The position numbers and the translations under genes are program-made. From contig CABFPG010000003.1 in assembly GCA_902141825.1 (NCBI GenBank), forward strand, positions 62,001-126,000: 64,000 nt of DNA, written 5' to 3'. The stretch is from Thalassocella blandensis. GTDB taxonomy: Bacteria > Pseudomonadota > Gammaproteobacteria > Pseudomonadales > Cellvibrionaceae. Below, in pieces: positions 20,047 through 30,057 of this stretch (position 1 is its first letter; each line of letters starts with the position of its first letter). Under the pieces are notes generated by a model. That model saw only the letters and a list, made by a program, of their open reading frames with translations. It was not told the DNA's origin and ran no database searches.

Positions 20047-21877
20047 TTTTTTAAAAAAATTATGGAAAATCATTACGTACGTTCGCATGGGTTTAGCGAA
20101 CGTATTTTTCATTATTTTTGTAATTTTCTTTATTGTTATTCTCACATCAGGCCCTGGCCGAGAACCCATCCCCAACAGTGCCCCGCTGTTTATTTCATTT
20201 AAAGGTTTTTTGGTGGACAGGTCTACCTATGAACCTACCGTGATGGACCTGTTTAATCCCGATATGGCTGATCAGGAAACGATAGTTCGCAATGTGGTTT
20301 ACGCGATCAATACAGCTACTTCTGACAAACGCATTAACGCCCTGATATTAAATCTCAGCCCACTCGTGGGAGGCGGTATCAGTAAGATCGAAGAAATTGG
20401 TCAGGCTATTGAAAAATTCCAGGCTTCCGGCAAGCCTGTCTACGCCTATTCTGACGATTACAGCCAACAACAATATTTGCTCGCAAGTTACGCGGATGAG
20501 ATCTATATCAATAAACTCGGCACAGTGGCATTAACAGGTTTTGGTTTGTACAGAAACTTTTATAAGGACGCTGCAGACAAGCTCTCCGTGAAATTTCATG
20601 TATTCCGGGTCGGCAATTATAAGGATGCCGTAGAACCCTATATTCGAAATGATATGTCCGATGCTTCCCGCGAACACAATGCCAGCTGGATCAGCACACT
20701 GTGGAAGCGATACACCTCCAAAATTGAAGCGAAACGAAGTTTGGCAGAAGGCAGTATCGACAGCATGATTGCCAATATTGAACAGACGCTAGCCGAACAG
20801 AAAATCAGTCAAGCACAACTTGCGTTAGCTTCCGGCTATGTGGATCACGTCGTGTCCCGCAATCAAATGGACGACATTTTTAAAGAGAAATTCGGTGAAG
20901 GGAAAGATCCCGGCTCCTTTAACGGCGTGGGTTTAAAGCAGTACCTGGCCGATGTAAAACCCATACTGCCCAGTCAGGATAACAATATTGGCTTGATCGT
21001 CGCATCAGGTTCTATTGTCGGCGGCGAAGGCGCGCCCTCGCAAATTGGCGGCCGGAGCATGAGCAACCTTATCGAACAGGCGAGTAATGATAAATCCTTA
21101 AAGGCGTTGATTATCCGGATAGATAGCGGTGGCGGCAGTGCTTTCGCCTCCGAAGTAATTCGCGATGAAATAGCAACAGCAAGAGCAAAAGGATTGCCCA
21201 TTTATATTTCAATGGGCAGCGTCGCGGCGTCAGGTGGCTATTGGATCGCTACCGATGCAGAAGAGGTCTGGGCAACGCCCACCACAATCACTGGGTCAAT
21301 CGGCGTTTTTGGACTAATTCCAAACTTAACCGAAAGCTTTGAACGCCTGGGCATTCATTCAGACGGTGTAGGCACAACGGGACTGGCGGATATATACGAA
21401 ATAGACCGCCCGCTCTCACCAAAAGCGCAAGTCGTTATTCAAAGCAGTGTCGACAATATTTATCGTGAGTTTTTAAGCTTAGTGTCAAACGCTCGCGGTA
21501 TTTCCGTCGAACAGGTTCACGAAATCGCACAAGGGCGCGTATGGATCGGAGAAAAGGCTTTGGCACTTGGACTGGTCGATCAGCTCGGTTCACTCAACGA
21601 TCTGATGGAACACGTAGCGCAGCAACAAGGTATCAGCGGCTATCATGTCAAGCCCATTACTCGCCCCCTCTCTACCCTGGAGCAAGTGATGCTGGCTCTT
21701 GAAGAGCAGGCACGCGTGACAGGGGACGCGGCTTTTACCAGTGCGATCAATGAAAAGTGGTCCGGTTTGAGCAAATTACTTGGCAACAGTGAAATGAATA
21801 ACATTATTCAGCAACTGGATCAGAAACAGGCGAACAATCGCTATTTTGCCCAATGCTTTTCGTGTATCGCTTTATAA
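20039..21877 (+). CDS. sppA: Signal peptide peptidase SppA (67 kDa type)
   Basis: 612 residues: an N-terminal membrane anchor (about 18-40), then two ClpP-like S49 domains. The catalytic lysine is in the first (VFRVGNYKDAVEPYI) and the nucleophilic serine in the second (ISMGSVAASGGYWIA), the Ser-Lys dyad arrangement of E. coli SppA. It degrades signal peptides left in the inner membrane. The start overlaps the DUF2069 gene by 8 bp. The last residues (YFAQCFSCIAL) look untypical but the frame is intact. Confidence 0.95.
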   Translation: MSNFLKKLWKIITYVRMGLANVFFIIFVIFFIVILTSGPGREPIPNSAPLFISFKGFLVDRSTYEPTVMDLFNPDMADQETIVRNVVYAINTATSDKRINALILNLSPLVGGGISKIEEIGQAIEKFQASGKPVYAYSDDYSQQQYLLASYADEIYINKLGTVALTGFGLYRNFYKDAADKLSVKFHVFRVGNYKDAVEPYIRNDMSDASREHNASWISTLWKRYTSKIEAKRSLAEGSIDSMIANIEQTLAEQKISQAQLALASGYVDHVVSRNQMDDIFKEKFGEGKDPGSFNGVGLKQYLADVKPILPSQDNNIGLIVASGSIVGGEGAPSQIGGRSMSNLIEQASNDKSLKALIIRIDSGGGSAFASEVIRDEIATARAKGLPIYISMGSVAASGGYWIATDAEEVWATPTTITGSIGVFGLIPNLTESFERLGIHSDGVGTTGLADIYEIDRPLSPKAQVVIQSSVDNIYREFLSLVSNARGISVEQVHEIAQGRVWIGEKALALGLVDQLGSLNDLMEHVAQQQGISGYHVKPITRPLSTLEQVMLALEEQARVTGDAAFTSAINEKWSGLSKLLGNSEMNNIIQQLDQKQANNRYFAQCFSCIAL

Positions 21878-21897
21878 AAAGGTGCCCAATGAAAACG

Positions 21898-21926
21898 AAA
21901 AAAGCCCTTTTTAAGGGCTTTTTTTA
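21898..21926. terminator. Bidirectional terminator between sppA and hda
   Basis: AAAAGCCCTT-TTT-AAGGGCTTTTTTT, a GC-centred stem flanked by A and T runs. It lies between convergent sppA and hda and can end both. Confidence 0.9.
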
Positions 21927-21959
21927 TGCGTGACATTTTTTAATGCTATGGCCTCACCA

Positions 21960-22670
21960 TCAAAACTGCAGCGTTTCTTTGACAAAAGGAATCGTTAACT
22001 TACGCTGTTGTTGCAATGAAGCATCATCTAGCCGATCCAGCAACTCAAATAACTCACTTGTGTCTCGTGGTGCACGCTGCATAATATACTTCGCTACGTC
22101 TTCAGACATTTCCATGCCCCTGGCTTGCGCCCGCATAATCATTGCATTCTGCTTCTCTGTATCCGTTAAACTTTCCACATGATAAACCACACTGGCTAAC
22201 AAACGGGATTTAAGGTCAGGAAGTAGTATAGGAAGAGAAGGAGGACTGGTATGAGAAGAGAAAACTAAGGTGTGACCGGCTTCTTTTATTTTGTTATACA
22301 GATGAAAAAAGGCATGTTCCCAACTCCGATTTCCGCATATCGCATCCACCCCGTCAATGCACACCAGATCAATCCCTTCCAGTCCCTCACAGATATCATT
22401 GGCATCAAAACCGATGAGTTCATTCATGGGCAGATATTGCAGGCTTTTTCGGGCTTCATAAGCATCGTGACACACCGCCTGCAAGAGATGGGTAACACCA
22501 CAGCCCGGCGCTCCCCATATAATAATGTTCTGCGCTTCGGACGATGAGGTGGCAGTCAGGTTTTTTAAGGCTGCCAATACTTGTGCGTTTGCGTCTTTTT
22601 CAAAAAAATTCGCAAACGTAGCTTCATCCTTTAAAGCAACACCTAAACTTAATTGAACTGGCGATCCCAT
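21960..22670 (-). CDS. hda: DnaA inactivator Hda
   Basis: 236 residues of the AAA+ family. The N-terminal QLSLGV is the beta-clamp binding motif; the Walker A region WGAPGCGVTHLL lacks the usual lysine (Val instead), which is also the case in E. coli Hda. LVCIDGVDAI is Walker B, and the C-terminus RKLTIPFVKE is typical. Hda bound to the loaded clamp stimulates ATP hydrolysis by DnaA and prevents over-initiation. It follows the DUF2066 gene by 20 bp in the same operon. Confidence 0.93.
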   Translation of the reverse strand: MGSPVQLSLGVALKDEATFANFFEKDANAQVLAALKNLTATSSSEAQNIIIWGAPGCGVTHLLQAVCHDAYEARKSLQYLPMNELIGFDANDICEGLEGIDLVCIDGVDAICGNRSWEHAFFHLYNKIKEAGHTLVFSSHTSPPSLPILLPDLKSRLLASVVYHVESLTDTEKQNAMIMRAQARGMEMSEDVAKYIMQRAPRDTSELFELLDRLDDASLQQQRKLTIPFVKETLQF

Positions 22671-22690
22671 TCTTTCAGCACACTTGTAAA

Positions 22691-23821
22691 TTAATTCACC
22701 CAGGAATAGTTCAACGGGTTTTCAAATGATCCTAAAGGCATCTGTTGCCAAACAGGAATTTCATTACTGGCAGCGGCAACCACTTTAGGCTGCATTTTAC
22801 CATCGAGCGCCAGCACGCTGACGAGCCGGTCTACACTGGATTCCGCGTCCAAATAAAGCAACATAGTATCCTGGCGGATCGCGACCAAATCCACACGCGC
22901 AATTGCTGCTAAGCGCTGCAGATAATCCAACGAGCGATAGTAATCACCAAAATTATGAATGTTGGCGATTTGCATTACCAGTTTTGCTTGGGACTCGCCA
23001 GTTGGAATAATGGCATAGCGGGCCGCCAAAAAATCTGCCAACGGATTCAATACTTCATCCCCAAGAGTTAAATATCCTTCCTCTTCATCCATCTTACTGC
23101 GGGTGTCGTAAACCTGGCTGGAACCAGCATGAAAATACTGCCAGGTTCCCCAAATTTCACCTTTGGATGTACTGGAATAACGCCCTACCAAAATAACATC
23201 CGCGTTATAGCGCAGCGATGCTTCGGCGATTTTTTCTTCGTCAAACATCCACACATCATCCGCATCCAAGGCCAGCTGATCATCGAGGTCAAGCAAAGGA
23301 AAGATTAATGGAACACCGCGCGTCAGAGCTGTGTGCTGTAAACCTTCTATCACCTGTAAGGACTCAACACTTTGGTTATTCACTAAATGGCGACCTTCTT
23401 CAGAAGAATCTTCCACCAGCCAGACAAGCGTCTTAGGGCGGTTGACTGGCCAATAAGGCTGTTGCGTTTCCAATAATAGTTTTTTGACAACCTCTGGCGA
23501 GAAGGTCAAAGAAAGTAATTCACGCTTACCCGCAGCACGTTGTTTTTCGTCATCCAAAGGCAAATAACGAAATTGCTCAACATAGCTAATGGCATTGTTG
23601 ATTCGACTTTTCAATTCAGCACTTTGCAGAGTCTGGCCTGAACCCGACACTCGAATAATGACATCTTCCAATCCGAGCTTAGCGGCGTTGCGTCTCTCTT
23701 TACTGTCCTGCGAGCTTACCGGCACTTCGGCACGGAAATATTCCATATCCCGTTGCGCAAAGGCATGGGCCGACAGACTTGACACCAACACAAAATGTAT
23801 AATTATCAACCAGTTTCGCAC
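22691..23821 (-). CDS. DUF2066 exported protein
   Basis: 376 residues with a signal peptide (cut near AHAFAQ). The N-terminal region (YFRAEVPVSSQDSKERRNAAKLGLEDVIIRVSG is the key stretch, positions about 29-61) defines DUF2066. Function unknown. The order DUF2066-hda, divergent from purM-purN, is conserved in gammaproteobacteria. No catalytic motif is visible. Confidence 0.85.
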   Translation of the reverse strand: MRNWLIIIHFVLVSSLSAHAFAQRDMEYFRAEVPVSSQDSKERRNAAKLGLEDVIIRVSGSGQTLQSAELKSRINNAISYVEQFRYLPLDDEKQRAAGKRELLSLTFSPEVVKKLLLETQQPYWPVNRPKTLVWLVEDSSEEGRHLVNNQSVESLQVIEGLQHTALTRGVPLIFPLLDLDDQLALDADDVWMFDEEKIAEASLRYNADVILVGRYSSTSKGEIWGTWQYFHAGSSQVYDTRSKMDEEEGYLTLGDEVLNPLADFLAARYAIIPTGESQAKLVMQIANIHNFGDYYRSLDYLQRLAAIARVDLVAIRQDTMLLYLDAESSVDRLVSVLALDGKMQPKVVAAASNEIPVWQQMPLGSFENPLNYSWVN

Positions 23822-24141
23822 GTATCGCTCTCACTTCCGCTAAGTTATCCAGGAAAACCCTGTCTATTTCATACACGACATTGGTGAACACAATGCCGCG
23901 CAGCGCCTCATTGTAACAAGGTTGTGCAGACTTGGGACAGCGGCCAATACACAGAAATTCCCGAAATCCGGGCGAATCCACCTGCTAAATAGCGCCCATT
24001 GGCAATTCAAAGCCCTATTGCATGGCCAGCCGGCAAGAAACAAACACTATAGAGGGTAAATTTGAAGCGAAACTAAGCAGCATTGTGCAGACGAAACTGA
24101 TAGAATTCGCCGCTCGTAAATTCCCAGCTTGGCAAGGCAAG

Positions 24142-25203
24142 ATGACAGATTCAAAAACCCCATCCAATACCCATCTCAGTTATAAAGACGCCGGTGTCGA
24201 TATCGATGCAGGAAACGCACTCGTCGATCGGATTAAGTCCGTTGCAAAACGCACTCGTCGACCAGAAGTTATGGCCGGATTAGGCGGTTTTGGCGCGCTG
24301 TTTGAGCTACCTAAAGGCTACGAAGAACCCGTGTTGGTTTCAGGCACAGACGGAGTAGGCACCAAGCTGAAACTGGCAATGGACGCAAACAAACACGATA
24401 CCATCGGCATCGATCTGGTCGCTATGTGCGTCAACGATCTGATCGTCGGGGGTGCAGAACCTCTATTTTTCCTGGATTACTATGCAACTGGGCAATTGTC
24501 CGTCGATATCGCGGCACAGGTGGTTGACGGAATCGGCAAAGGCTGTGAATTGTCTGGCTGCTCCCTGGTAGGAGGCGAAACCGCTGAAATGCCGGGAATG
24601 TACGAAGGCAACGACTACGACCTGGCCGGTTTTTGCGTTGGCATTGTAGAGAAATCCAAAATTCTTGATGGCAGTAAAGTCCAGGCCGGCGACGCACTGC
24701 TTGCATTAGGCAGCAGCGGTCCACACTCCAACGGTTACTCGCTGATTCGGAAAATTATCGAAGTCAGCGGTGCCGACCTGCAAAGCAAGCTCGGCGATCG
24801 CACACTAGCGGAGGCCCTGCTTGAGCCTACACGGATTTATGTCAAACCATTGCTGGCATTATTGAAAGCGATCGATGTGAAAGCCCTGGCACATATTACC
24901 GGGGGTGGCCTCACTGAAAATATTCCGCGTGTACTGCCTGAAAATTGCAAAGCTGTTATCGATTGCGACCAATGGCAAATGCCGGAAGTCTTTACCTGGC
25001 TACAGCAAAACGGCAATGTACTCTCAAAAGAAATGATGCGTACCTTCAACTGCGGTATTGGCATGGTGATTTGTGTGGCGCAGGAAGATGTTGCCAAGGC
25101 AACTGAATTACTGCAAAACGCTGGTGAGAACGTGTTTGCGATTGGCAGCATTCAAACGGCCGACACTAATGAAGAGCAAGTTGAACTGCTGAATCTTAAT
25201 TAA
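24142..25203 (+). CDS. purM: Phosphoribosylformylglycinamidine cyclo-ligase (AIR synthetase)
   Basis: 353 residues from the ATG at 24142 ([10 protein letters not shown]), with AAGG 8 bp upstream; the frame opens 40 codons earlier without support. It closes the imidazole ring (step 5 of purine synthesis, FGAM + ATP to AIR). Signatures: [25 protein letters not shown] and [12 protein letters not shown]. It is divergent from the DUF2066 gene and followed by purN. Confidence 0.97.
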   Translation: MTDSKTPSNTHLSYKDAGVDIDAGNALVDRIKSVAKRTRRPEVMAGLGGFGALFELPKGYEEPVLVSGTDGVGTKLKLAMDANKHDTIGIDLVAMCVNDLIVGGAEPLFFLDYYATGQLSVDIAAQVVDGIGKGCELSGCSLVGGETAEMPGMYEGNDYDLAGFCVGIVEKSKILDGSKVQAGDALLALGSSGPHSNGYSLIRKIIEVSGADLQSKLGDRTLAEALLEPTRIYVKPLLALLKAIDVKALAHITGGGLTENIPRVLPENCKAVIDCDQWQMPEVFTWLQQNGNVLSKEMMRTFNCGIGMVICVAQEDVAKATELLQNAGENVFAIGSIQTADTNEEQVELLNLN

Positions 25204-25335
25204 TTGCCACGCACCAACGGCAACAACGGTACAGTTTTCATCAACTTGATACGACGTTCACATTGAATCAAGCGTTGAAATCACCCTTGACCTAAAACAA
25301 CCATTGAATCAATCATTAGAGAGTGCGGCATTCAC

Positions 25336-26001
25336 GTGGCCAGTAATACCCTAGATAATTCCAGCAAAGCACGCGTTGTCGTGCTGATTTCCGGCAGCGG
25401 AAGTAACTTACAAGCCATTATCGATCAGACTGAACAAGGTCAGCTTCCGATTGAAATTTGCGCCGTCATCTCCAACAAAGATAATGTCAAAGGGCTGGAG
25501 CGTGCTGCACACCATAACATTCCGGCAATTGTTCTCGACCACACCCTGTTTGATTCTCGGGAAAGTTTTGATCTACGCCTACAGGAAATTATTGACGCCC
25601 AATCGCCAGACATAATTGTTTTAGCCGGGTTTATGCGAATATTAACAGAAGCCTTTACCCGTCACTTTGAGGGAAAGATGCTGAATATTCACCCTTCCCT
25701 GCTCCCCAAATACACCGGGCTACATACCCACCGACGCGCCCTTGAAGCTGGAGACAAAGAACACGGAGTCACTGTTCACTTTGTAACATCCGAACTCGAT
25801 GGCGGCCCTCCTGTTATTCAAGCCAGAGTTCCAGTGCTGGACGATGATACAGAAGCCAGCCTCGCTGCCCGAGTACTGCAACAGGAACATCACATCTATC
25901 CACTTGCTGTGCGTTGGATGGCGGAGAAACGTCTGGAAATGCGAGACAACAAATGCTGGCTGGATGGTGAGGTGTTGCCACCTTCAGGCCATCAATATTA
26001 A
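25336..26001 (+). CDS. purN: Phosphoribosylglycinamide formyltransferase
   Basis: 221 residues with a GTG start at 25336. It transfers the formyl group of 10-formyl-THF to GAR (step 3 of purine synthesis). Motifs: ISGSGSNLQAIID at the N-terminus, the active-site segment MLNIHPSLLPKYTG and HGVTVHFVTSELDGGPPV. It lies 132 bp behind purM. That spacer holds no gene and may contain a second promoter. Confidence 0.96.
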   Translation: MASNTLDNSSKARVVVLISGSGSNLQAIIDQTEQGQLPIEICAVISNKDNVKGLERAAHHNIPAIVLDHTLFDSRESFDLRLQEIIDAQSPDIIVLAGFMRILTEAFTRHFEGKMLNIHPSLLPKYTGLHTHRRALEAGDKEHGVTVHFVTSELDGGPPVIQARVPVLDDDTEASLAARVLQQEHHIYPLAVRWMAEKRLEMRDNKCWLDGEVLPPSGHQY

Positions 26002-26446
26002 TTGATGTATCTCCAGATTTCCCTGCTTCTATAACCGATTACGACTACTGGCGTTATTCTCCATTCAGCCAGTCTCGTTCTTTCTTCAGGCTCATTTCAG
26101 ACGCTTTTCAGCGCTCTCCAAGCACCTTTCTGTTTTCCGGCCGCTCTCCAGCCGCTCTCCAGGTACTTTCCAAGCACTCTCCAAGTACTGAGCCAACGGA
26201 TAATCTTTTTCTTCTGAGATAACACATGCAATTCAACTCTCGGGCAGAAAGTGTATTTTATTTCGTCACTACCGCACATTATGTTTTGATATCACTGCGT
26301 ATTGAAACAAAGTGTAAAAAGATATTACAAAAGCCGTCCAGAGTACGGTTTTCTTTACATTTTTAGATAAGACATCCACATTTCACAATGTTATAAATAT
26401 CGTGTCTTGGAATTAAACCAATTACGTAATCTAAGGAAGCTTTACG
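26002..26446. other. Intergenic region with a short degenerate repeat
   Basis: 445 bp between purN and an outer-membrane-type gene. No supported gene. The left half has an 11-bp degenerate tandem array (26111-26184); the right part (26280-26440) is AT-rich and probably contains the promoter for the next gene. Confidence 0.5.
26111..26184. repeat. Degenerate 11-bp tandem repeat
   Basis: Units at 26141, 26152, 26163 and 26174 follow ccgctctccag / gtactttccaa / gcactctccaa, the first two identical. A further unit sits at 26111 (gcgctctccaa). The region is noncoding. Confidence 0.65.
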
Positions 26447-27061
26447 ATGCCAAATCAAAACCACACCGCTCACAGCCAGCTCATCATTTCCGATTCAAAT
26501 CAACAGGCTGGTGATTTGCCACGCACGCTTAAACACCGTTTTCTTTCTCGCTCTTGCATTCAGTCTGTGCTGCTTTGCAGTTCACTGGCAATAATGACAG
26601 GTAATACATTCGCCGAAACCTTTTCCTTTGAAGGTGATATCGGTAGAGCTATTCCAGGAAGCAATGAATATCACGATGGTTTCAGCATGGAAATTTCTGC
26701 CGCCTATCACTGGGACAGTATTATTGTACGTATTGGCGGGCTAAAGCTGGATGATATTGACCTGGCCGATGTTGACAATAGTGACATCACCATTGACGGC
26801 CAATACATTGAAATCAGCAAAGAGTTTGACCATAGAAATCTAAGTCTGGAGATAGGTGCAGGATATCTCGACGCCGAAACCGAAGCTTATTACCTTGATC
26901 GCCTGGTGACAGAAAATGACGACTCCAGCGCTTTTCTAAACGTAAAAGGCACAGTAAAACTTTCACGAATTTTCGCCCTCGTTCTGGACTGGAAATACAT
27001 TGAGGACATCTCCGGTGAAGATCTCAGCGCCGCACAACTTGGTGCACGCTTTAGCTTTTAA
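26447..27061 (+). CDS. Exported beta-barrel-like protein of unknown function
   Basis: 204 residues. Residues 1-63 form an unusually long N-terminal region ending in a signal-peptide-like segment (SVLLCSSLAIMTGNTFAE). The mature part alternates hydrophobic and polar residues in strands (FSMEISAAYHWDSIIVRIGGL, YIEISKEFDHRNLSLEIGAGYL) and ends in ARFSF, a C-terminal Phe typical of outer-membrane barrels. A later Met might be the true start. I do not recognise a family. It is followed 34 bp later by a lipoprotein gene. Confidence 0.7.
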   Translation: MPNQNHTAHSQLIISDSNQQAGDLPRTLKHRFLSRSCIQSVLLCSSLAIMTGNTFAETFSFEGDIGRAIPGSNEYHDGFSMEISAAYHWDSIIVRIGGLKLDDIDLADVDNSDITIDGQYIEISKEFDHRNLSLEIGAGYLDAETEAYYLDRLVTENDDSSAFLNVKGTVKLSRIFALVLDWKYIEDISGEDLSAAQLGARFSF

Positions 27062-27095
27062 CCTTTTTCATGGAATTAATATTAAGGATACGACT

Positions 27096-27959
27096 ATGAA
27101 CATTTCCACCATAATTAAAGCCAGTGCCTTTATTGCAGGGGCAAGCATTTTAATCGGTTGCGACGATGATGGTCCGAAAATCGTCAATTCTGATACGGTG
27201 TCAACCAATCAAGTTTTTGCCACCTACCAGGTTTTTTCCGATGGCAGTCAATATGTATATGCCGAAGCCCAACTCACTCGATTAACGCCCCCATCTGAAA
27301 CTGAAGATGAAGATTCTTTTGTACATCTGGTTGACAAGGATGAGCTCTGGTTTGCCAGTGAATTGAATTTATTAGACCAACAATTCTCCAGCGATGTGTT
27401 TGGAGAGTTGGAGCAACTACGCGATACACAAACGAGATTTAAAGCATCAACACGACAGGAAGAATTATATAACTTCATATTTTTTCGTACGATCATCAAC
27501 CCCTTTGGCAACTGGTATTCCGCTCAATTGCCGCTCAATACTAACGGCATATACCAGATTTCGCTTTTTCGGGAAAACACTGTTGAAGCAAGATACTCAA
27601 CGATTACTCTACCGAACAACTTCTCCATCATAGCCCCCGACAGCCTCGCACTATACAGTCGCAGCATGGATGACATTATCGTGGAGTGGAACAATACCGA
27701 AACGGATCTCAGCGTAGAAATAGAAACAACGGTTGCCTGCCCGGACCAGTCGTTTGAATCCTATTCCGAAACACTTACCAGCGACAGCGGTACATACGTC
27801 ATTCCTGCTGGCACTTTATCAGAGCCGCACCTTGTTGGAAGATGCACCACTACGATTAACGTAAGAAAGGCATTATTAGGTACGATTGATCCCAATCTGG
27901 TCGGCGGACTGGCTTCCGGCTATCAAATTAGACGAGTATCCTTTGTCTCCGAAGACTAA
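27096..27959 (+). CDS. Putative lipoprotein of unknown function
   Basis: 287 residues from the ATG at 27096 (MNISTIIKASAF), with AAGGA upstream. The N-terminus ends in a lipobox-like ILIGC followed by DDD, and Asp at +2 would favour inner-membrane retention if the E. coli rule holds. The mature protein has no domain I can name; the pattern of beta strands (VFATYQVFSDGSQYVYAEAQ) suggests an all-beta fold. It probably forms an operon with the preceding outer-membrane-type protein. Confidence 0.72.
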   Translation: MNISTIIKASAFIAGASILIGCDDDGPKIVNSDTVSTNQVFATYQVFSDGSQYVYAEAQLTRLTPPSETEDEDSFVHLVDKDELWFASELNLLDQQFSSDVFGELEQLRDTQTRFKASTRQEELYNFIFFRTIINPFGNWYSAQLPLNTNGIYQISLFRENTVEARYSTITLPNNFSIIAPDSLALYSRSMDDIIVEWNNTETDLSVEIETTVACPDQSFESYSETLTSDSGTYVIPAGTLSEPHLVGRCTTTINVRKALLGTIDPNLVGGLASGYQIRRVSFVSED

Positions 27960-28026
27960 TAGATGAGGCTAATGGATGAACCTAATGGATAAAGATAACA
28001 GCGCGGAAACGCTAACAGTCTGATCC

Positions 28027-28058
28027 CACCAGGCCTTGGCTACAACCAAGGCCTGGTG
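28027..28058. terminator. Strong hairpin between convergent genes
   Basis: A perfect 13-bp inverted repeat (CACCAGGCCTTGG with its complement, 6-nt loop) between the lipoprotein gene and aceK. There is no T run on either side, so it is a hairpin of terminator position rather than a textbook intrinsic terminator. Confidence 0.5.
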
Positions 28059-28070
28059 AAATTCGTGGCA

Positions 28071-29813
28071 CTATCGATCCATATTTTTAAAACGTTTTTC
28101 CTCTGGGTAGGGAAACACATTCTGGTACACCCCGTGACGAATCTGCTCTTGCTTATCTTGCCAAAACTGCGGCGTTAACAGATCGGCGTGCTTGGACATA
28201 AATGGTTCACGGTACGATTTTTTAGTAAGCACAAACGTTAAAAACTGCTCAGGAAAAACGTCATTCGCCCCCACAAAATACCAAGGCTTGTCTGACATCT
28301 CATCGACTTCATTTTTTGCTTCTGGTATTTTGCGAAAATTTACATCCGTTAAGTATTCGATCTCATCATAATCGTAAAAAATAACACGGCCGTGACGCGA
28401 CACCCCAAAATTTTTCAACAACATATCCCCGGGGAAAATATTCACACTTATCATCTGCTTAATCGCATCGCCGTAATCACAGATGGCGTCACGCACTTGA
28501 TCTGGGGTTGCATTTTGCAAATAGATATTTAATGGTGTCATACGCCTTTCGATATAGACATGCTTAATAATCACCATATTGTCTTCAAGCTCAATTTTAG
28601 ACGGCGCCACTTCCATCAAATTATCCAAAAGTGCCTGACTAAACCTCGATCTGGGTAAAGCGACGTCGGAATATTCCAGCGTATCGGCCATACGACCAAC
28701 TCGATCATGAAGCTTCACCAGATTATATTTCTTCTTAATCTCCTCTTCGGTGGTGTCTTTTTCTGGTGGAAAATGATCTTTTATCAATTTAAAAACATAG
28801 GGAAATGACGGTAAAGTAAATACAGACATCACCATACCTTCAATTCCAGGCGCTCGGACCAGGTTGTCTGTGCTATTGTCCAAATGTTCCAGAAATTCCC
28901 GGTAAAACTGAGTTTTCCCGTGCTTTTGAAAACCAATATGCGTGTATAACTCTGTACGGGACTTCCGTCCAAGAATAACCTGCAGAAAACTTACAAGTGC
29001 AGCTGGGGAATCTGTTTCCACCATAAAGTATGCACGTGCAAAGCCAAACAATACATTAATCTCTTCTGTATCGAGGATCAGGGTATCAATGTACAGGCCG
29101 CCGCGTTCGTTGTTGAGGATCGGAATAGAGAAGGCCTGATCGCCATACTCCGTCACAACACGTCCAACAATATACGCCCCTTTGCTACGAAAGAACGGTT
29201 TTCTCACCACATCGAAACGAAATTCAGTATTCGAACCCACTTCAAATCTCGACGTGCGCAAATAGCAGGCACGAATCATGGCGATGTCACGATCAAGATC
29301 TTCAAATGGCAATTTAAATCCCAGGCCTTCCACCATGGACTTTAAAGCGGGAATAATATCCGTGGCATGACAGCTGTAACTTTTTATGATGGGAGAGCGA
29401 ATAAGTATGTCATCAAAAGAAAGGGACGAGCGAACAAAGATGTTGTCATTATTGTAATAACGACGGTGATGAATACGACAAAAGACAGAATTGTAATAGC
29501 TTTCAGCTAATTTGGGTTGCGGATGGACCTTCAAAAGTTTGGTGTAACGCTGCTTTATATTACTCCATAACGCTTCATCCAAATACTCGTGGTGGCCAAT
29601 CAATATATTGCTAAGTGCTTCCGCACTTTCTTCAATGCGCTTGTCGTAAATCTGAATTCTTTCCCGTGAATTCTTTTGTATTTCTTTCCAGTTTGCTTTC
29701 TCAAAAAGCTCTGCGGCTCGTGCTGTATGCTCATTGAATATTCGAAAGTGCTTATCAAAGCCTGCCAAAATAATATTGGCGATTGTTTTCACAAGCTCTT
29801 GCTGCTTTTCCAT
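28071..29813 (-). CDS. aceK: Isocitrate dehydrogenase kinase/phosphatase
   Basis: 580 residues, the usual length of AceK. The C-terminal kinase-like domain includes NIFPGDMLLKNFGVSRHGRVIFYDYDEI, which carries the catalytic loop and metal-binding Asp (positions about 445-475). It phosphorylates and dephosphorylates isocitrate dehydrogenase to divert carbon into the glyoxylate bypass. aceA/aceB are not in this window, so aceK is separated from them, as in many non-enterics. Confidence 0.96.
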   Translation of the reverse strand: MEKQQELVKTIANIILAGFDKHFRIFNEHTARAAELFEKANWKEIQKNSRERIQIYDKRIEESAEALSNILIGHHEYLDEALWSNIKQRYTKLLKVHPQPKLAESYYNSVFCRIHHRRYYNNDNIFVRSSLSFDDILIRSPIIKSYSCHATDIIPALKSMVEGLGFKLPFEDLDRDIAMIRACYLRTSRFEVGSNTEFRFDVVRKPFFRSKGAYIVGRVVTEYGDQAFSIPILNNERGGLYIDTLILDTEEINVLFGFARAYFMVETDSPAALVSFLQVILGRKSRTELYTHIGFQKHGKTQFYREFLEHLDNSTDNLVRAPGIEGMVMSVFTLPSFPYVFKLIKDHFPPEKDTTEEEIKKKYNLVKLHDRVGRMADTLEYSDVALPRSRFSQALLDNLMEVAPSKIELEDNMVIIKHVYIERRMTPLNIYLQNATPDQVRDAICDYGDAIKQMISVNIFPGDMLLKNFGVSRHGRVIFYDYDEIEYLTDVNFRKIPEAKNEVDEMSDKPWYFVGANDVFPEQFLTFVLTKKSYREPFMSKHADLLTPQFWQDKQEQIRHGVYQNVFPYPEEKRFKNMDR

Positions 29814-30057
29814 TGAACCCCCAGTGCTTATTCGTTCGAACCCAGCTTAAGAAATTTAGGCGTCAGACGTAACAACCATGCTAGGTCAACGCCAGGATCA
29901 CATAAAAGTATATAGCGAGTACAAAACCCCAACCATGACATTATTGTTCATTTGCGGTCACTTTATAACCCTCAAATTGCCACCCTGTTCGATGCTCCCT
30001 CTCTGGCAAAGGTCATCTCACCCAAAGGTTCTGGCCAGCAAAACCATTTGTTACGTG

